Below are positions 60,895 to 64,000 of a stretch of 64,000 nucleotides of DNA, in pieces. This DNA is from JACVRW01 sp963803245. Lineage in GTDB: Bacteria > Actinomycetota > Thermoleophilia > Solirubrobacterales > Thermoleophilaceae. The DNA is taken from the NCBI GenBank assembly GCA_963803245.1, contig CAWDLI010000004.1:303250-367249 (forward strand), given 5' to 3'. The position numbers were made by a program, and so were the translations under genes. The notes under the pieces are model-generated. The model worked only from the letters and a program-made list of their open reading frames with translations, had not been told where the DNA came from and made no database searches. Numbering within the stretch: the first letter of the stretch is position 1; each line of letters opens with the position of its first letter.

Positions 60895-62170
60895 CTCCCC
60901 GGGCGGCATAGACGTTCCCTACCGGCAGCGTGAGCAGTCGGTCACGATGGAGCCGCTCTACGGCACCGAGGCGCTGCCCGAGGGCGAGCCGAGCGGCGGG
61001 CTCAGCGACGAGCTGCTGACCATCAACATCGGCCCGCACCACCCGGCCACCCACGGCGTGCTGCGTCTCCTCACGACGCTCCAGGGCGAGGTCGTGCGCG
61101 ACGTGAAGCCGATCATCGGCTACGTGCACACCGGGATCGAGAAGAGCTGCGAGGACCAGCAGTACTGGAAGGCGATCACGTTCATCGAGCGGATGGACTA
61201 CCTCGCCTACTACCACAACGCGATGGCGTTCTGCATGAGCGTGGAGCGCCTCGCACAGGTGGAGGTGCCGGAGCGCGCCCAGTGGCTGCGCGTTCTGCAC
61301 CTGGAGCTGAACCGGATCGCCAGCCACCTGTTCTGGATCGCCACGGCCGCGCTCGACATCGGCGCGATCACGATGCTCTGGTGGGGCTGCCGCGACCGCG
61401 ACTACGTGCTCGACCTGTTCGAGATGTCGGGCGGCCAGCGGCTGCACACGCGCTACTTCCAGGTGGGCGGCGTGATCGAGGACATCCCGCCCGGCTTCGA
61501 GCAGAAGGTGCGCGAGTTCGTGGAAATGATGCCGCGCCGGATCGACCAGTACGAGGCGCTGCTCGACCGCAACGAGATCTGGCTGCAGCGGATGAAGGGC
61601 ACAGGGATCGTTTCGGAGGAGCAGCTGCTCGGGCTCGGCGTGACCGGCCCGCTGCTGCGCGCGGCCGGCAACCCCTGGGACCTGCGCAAGGCCTCGCCCT
61701 ACTCGTCCTACGAGCGCTTCGACTTCAACGTCCCGATCGGGTCGACGGGCGACAACTTCGATCGCTACAAGGTGCGCCTCACCGAGATGCGCGAGTCGCT
61801 CAAGATCGTCGAGCAGGCGATCGACGGCCTGCCGGAGGGGCCGTACATCACGACCGACCGCAAGTTCGCGCTGCCGCCGCGCCACGAGCTGGCGACCTCG
61901 ATGGAGGCGCTGATCCACCACTTCAAGCTCGTGACCGAGGGCTTCCGGGTGCCGCCGGGCGAGGTGTACAGCGCGATCGAGTCCCCGCGCGGCGAGCTCG
62001 GCTGCTTCGTGGTCGCCGACGGATCGGCCAAGCCCGCCCGCGTGCACATGCGCGACCCGAGCTTCGTGAACCTCCAGGCGCTGCCGGTGATGGTCAAGGA
62101 CTCGCTGCTCGCGGACATGATCGCCGCGGTGGCGATGCTCGATCCGATCCTCGGAGGGGTGGACCGCTGA
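60887..62170 (+). CDS. nuoD: NADH-quinone oxidoreductase subunit D
   Basis: 49-kDa subunit that with NuoB forms the quinone site. Hallmarks: NIGPHHPATHGVLR, the conserved His/Asp quinone-site residues, YVHTGIEKSCE, and a C-terminal RVHMRDPSFVNLQALP with DMIAAVAMLDPILGGVDR at the end (read as short pieces). 427 aa. ATG 60887 overlaps nuoC. The first 40 residues are an extra, acidic tail. Confidence 0.96.
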   Translation: MTDSPGGIDVPYRQREQSVTMEPLYGTEALPEGEPSGGLSDELLTINIGPHHPATHGVLRLLTTLQGEVVRDVKPIIGYVHTGIEKSCEDQQYWKAITFIERMDYLAYYHNAMAFCMSVERLAQVEVPERAQWLRVLHLELNRIASHLFWIATAALDIGAITMLWWGCRDRDYVLDLFEMSGGQRLHTRYFQVGGVIEDIPPGFEQKVREFVEMMPRRIDQYEALLDRNEIWLQRMKGTGIVSEEQLLGLGVTGPLLRAAGNPWDLRKASPYSSYERFDFNVPIGSTGDNFDRYKVRLTEMRESLKIVEQAIDGLPEGPYITTDRKFALPPRHELATSMEALIHHFKLVTEGFRVPPGEVYSAIESPRGELGCFVVADGSAKPARVHMRDPSFVNLQALPVMVKDSLLADMIAAVAMLDPILGGVDR

Positions 62171-62181
62171 GCGACGAGGCG

Positions 62182-62766
62182 GTGATCCGCTCCGCCCCGC
62201 TGCCGCCCGGCTGGGACGAGCCGGCACGGCTCGACGAGCCGCCGGCCACCGTCCCGGACCCCGCCGACGTGGATGTGCCGGCCGAGCTGCGCGCCGAGAT
62301 CGAGGGCTACATGGCGCGCTACCCCGAGCGCCACTCCGCCGCCCTGCCGGCGCTCGGCGCCGCACAGAAGCTCCACGGCTGGTGCTCGCCCGAGGCGCTG
62401 CGCCAGGTGGCCGCCGTGATGCAGGTGACGCCGGCCTACCTGTCGGCGATCGCAACCTTCTACGACATGCTGCGCACGACCCCGAGCGGCAGCCGCTACG
62501 TGTACGTCTGCACCGGCGTCGCGTGCCACCTCTCGAACGCGAAGGCCGTGTACGACGCGATCGCGGACGAGGCGGTCGAGCAGGGTCTCGAGGACGTGGA
62601 GGTGCGCGAGTTCGAGTGCCTCGGCGCCTGCGACATGGCCCCGATGGCCTCGATCGACGGACGCTACGTGGGGCCGCTCGCGACCACCGAAGCCGCCGAG
62701 CTCGTGACCGCGGTGAAGGAGGGTCGCGACCCGTTCCCGGGCCGCGGGCTGGGGGACGGCGAATGA
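62182..62766 (+). CDS. nuoE: NADH-quinone oxidoreductase subunit E
   Basis: 24-kDa subunit with a [2Fe-2S] cluster. Ligands Cys110 and Cys115 (VCTGVACHLS), Cys146 and Cys150 (ECLGACDMAP). The helical N-terminal part has ALGAAQKLHGWCSPEAL and TFYDMLRTTP. Start is unsure: CTG 62167 overlaps the nuoD stop (CTGA) with GGAGG before it, while GTG 62182 is the first usual start; I use the latter. Its TGA overlaps the nuoF ATG. Confidence 0.94.
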   Translation: MIRSAPLPPGWDEPARLDEPPATVPDPADVDVPAELRAEIEGYMARYPERHSAALPALGAAQKLHGWCSPEALRQVAAVMQVTPAYLSAIATFYDMLRTTPSGSRYVYVCTGVACHLSNAKAVYDAIADEAVEQGLEDVEVREFECLGACDMAPMASIDGRYVGPLATTEAAELVTAVKEGRDPFPGRGLGDGE

Positions 62767-64000
62767 CCGAGATGCGCGTGCTGCTCGAGCACATCGACGA
62801 GCCCGGCCTGAACCGGATCGAGGTGTACGAGCGCCTCGGCGGCTACGGCCCGCTGCGCAAGGCGCTGCTCGAGATGACCCCCGAGGCGGTGCTCCACGAG
62901 CTCGAGGAGTCCGGCCTGCGCGGCCGCGGCGGCGCAGGCTTCGCCATGGGCAAGAAGGCCAGCTTCATCCCCAAGGGGACGATGGACAAGTACCTCTGCT
63001 GCAACGCGGACGAGTCCGAGCCCGGCACCTTCAAGGACCGCCTGCTCATGCAGAAGAACCCGCACATGCTCGTGGAGGGCTGCGTGATCGGGGCGATCGC
63101 GGCCGGCGCGAACAAGGGCTTCATCTTCATCCGCGGCGAGTACAGCCTTCAGGCCGACATCCTGGACGCCGCCATCGCGGAGGCCTACGAGCGCGGCTAC
63201 CTCGGCGAGCGCATCCTCGGGTCGGACCACTCCTTCGATCTGACCGTGCACCGCGGCAAGGGCGCCTATATCTGCGGCGAGGAGACAGCGCTGCTCGACG
63301 CGCTCGAGGGCAAGCGCGGCAACCCGCGGCTGAAGCCGCCCTTCCCGGCGAACCAGGGCCTCTACCAGGGACCCACCCTGATCAACAACGTCGAGACGCT
63401 CTGCAACGCACCGATCGTCATCGCCCGCGGAGCCGAGTGGTACCGCTCGATCGGCGAGGGCAACTCGACGGGCACGAAGGTCGTGTCCGTGTCGGGGAAC
63501 GTCCAGCGCCCCGGCAACTACGAGATCGAGCTGGGAATCACCGGCCGGGAGATCGTCGTCGACCTCGCCGGCGGGCTGGCGGAGGGCCGCACGGTCAAGT
63601 GCTGGTTCCCCGGCGGGTCGTCCGCGCCCGTGCTGCTCGACGAGCACCTCGACCTGCCCTACACCTTCGAGTCGATGGCGCAGGCTGGCTCGATGCTCGG
63701 GTCGGGAGCGATCATCGTGGTGGACGACCAGCAGCCGCTCGTGCCGCTGGCGCTGCGGCTGGCGGGCTTCTACCGGCACGAGTCCTGCGGCAAGTGCGTG
63801 CCCTGTCGCGAGGGCACCAACTGGACCGTGAAGATGCTCGAGCGGGTGGACTCCGGCGAGGGCACGCCCATGGACCTCGAGATCATGGGCCAGGTCCAGG
63901 AGAACATCATCGGCAACTGCCTGTGCGTGCTCGGCGACTCGATGGCGATGCCGATCGCCTCGATGCTCAAGTACTTCCGCGAGGAGTTCGAGCAGCACAT
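62763..64000 (+). CDS. nuoF: NADH-quinone oxidoreductase subunit F (3' end cut by window)
   Basis: Flavoprotein that takes electrons from NADH. FMN site GRGGAGFAMGKK, with CCNADESEPGTFKDR; NADH-binding GAYICGEETALLDALEG; the [4Fe-4S] ligands SCGKCVPCREGT and the later Cys in IIGNCLC. About 412 residues are seen and the frame is open at 64000. ATG 62763 overlaps the nuoE stop. The rest of the nuo operon presumably follows. Confidence 0.95.
   Translation, partial: MTEMRVLLEHIDEPGLNRIEVYERLGGYGPLRKALLEMTPEAVLHELEESGLRGRGGAGFAMGKKASFIPKGTMDKYLCCNADESEPGTFKDRLLMQKNPHMLVEGCVIGAIAAGANKGFIFIRGEYSLQADILDAAIAEAYERGYLGERILGSDHSFDLTVHRGKGAYICGEETALLDALEGKRGNPRLKPPFPANQGLYQGPTLINNVETLCNAPIVIARGAEWYRSIGEGNSTGTKVVSVSGNVQRPGNYEIELGITGREIVVDLAGGLAEGRTVKCWFPGGSSAPVLLDEHLDLPYTFESMAQAGSMLGSGAIIVVDDQQPLVPLALRLAGFYRHESCGKCVPCREGTNWTVKMLERVDSGEGTPMDLEIMGQVQENIIGNCLCVLGDSMAMPIASMLKYFREEFEQH

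Noticed and set aside
1..64000. CRISPR arrays, insertion sequences, phage or integrase genes
   Set aside because: No regularly spaced repeats, transposase or integrase motifs, and no sharp change in base composition were seen.

Overview
The window is uniformly GC-rich, with strong G/C preference at third codon positions, many GTG and some TTG starts, and long runs of 4-bp start/stop overlaps. Gene content (an nuoABCDEF cluster, a LuxR-type LAL regulator, an RsbW-like kinase, PucR, IclR and ROK regulators, many secreted alpha/beta hydrolases, a DUF4331 protein, an AbiEi/DUF559-like protein) suggests a high-GC actinobacterium, most plausibly of the Thermoleophilia/Solirubrobacterales. This placement is inference from style and content; no rRNA is present.

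Layout. 1-5540: a membrane c-di-GMP protein cut by the left edge, a small zinc-ribbon protein, small membrane proteins, a methyltransferase and a class I HMG-CoA reductase-like enzyme. 5548-11346: four secreted hydrolases. 11458-16705: a PucR regulator and three enzymes acting on peptides or acyl/acetyl amides (S58 peptidase, acetylpolyamine amidohydrolase-like, S9 peptidase). 16760-23919: a complete oligopeptide/dipeptide-type ABC importer followed in the same operon by an aldehyde dehydrogenase resembling P5C dehydrogenase. 23993-28366: an IclR-controlled amine-oxidation cluster (aminomutase/aminotransferase, DAO-type flavoprotein, Rieske oxygenase). 28363-35404: a minus-strand operon with a CocE-like hydrolase, a type III CoA-transferase, two acyl-CoA dehydrogenase subunits, an AttH/CrtC-like secreted protein and a membrane protein.

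35451-44036: a UPF0104-type membrane protein, two small proteins, then a ROK repressor divergent from a sugar operon (Gfo/Idh dehydrogenase, TIM-barrel isomerase, ribose-type ABC importer). 44100-46940: small genes, a tRNA-Ser(UGA) and a secreted beta-propeller. 47000-52836: LAL regulator, AbiEi/DUF559-like protein, seryl-tRNA synthetase, a cytochrome c and a cupredoxin. 53045-58751: an RsbW-like kinase and a probable metal-handling locus (DUF4331 protein, TPR protein, NicO-type exporter/permease, NiCoT-like permease, 64-residue His-rich protein). 58905-64000: a membrane protein and nuoA-nuoF of respiratory complex I, cut by the right edge.

Five recognisable genes, including the essential serS, carry clean +1 shifts that restore full-length homology when one base is removed. 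This pattern looks more like consensus sequence error than gene decay and affects how those genes should be read. No stretch over 300 bases lacks a gene. The best candidate for an undescribed system is the 53604-58751 metal locus.
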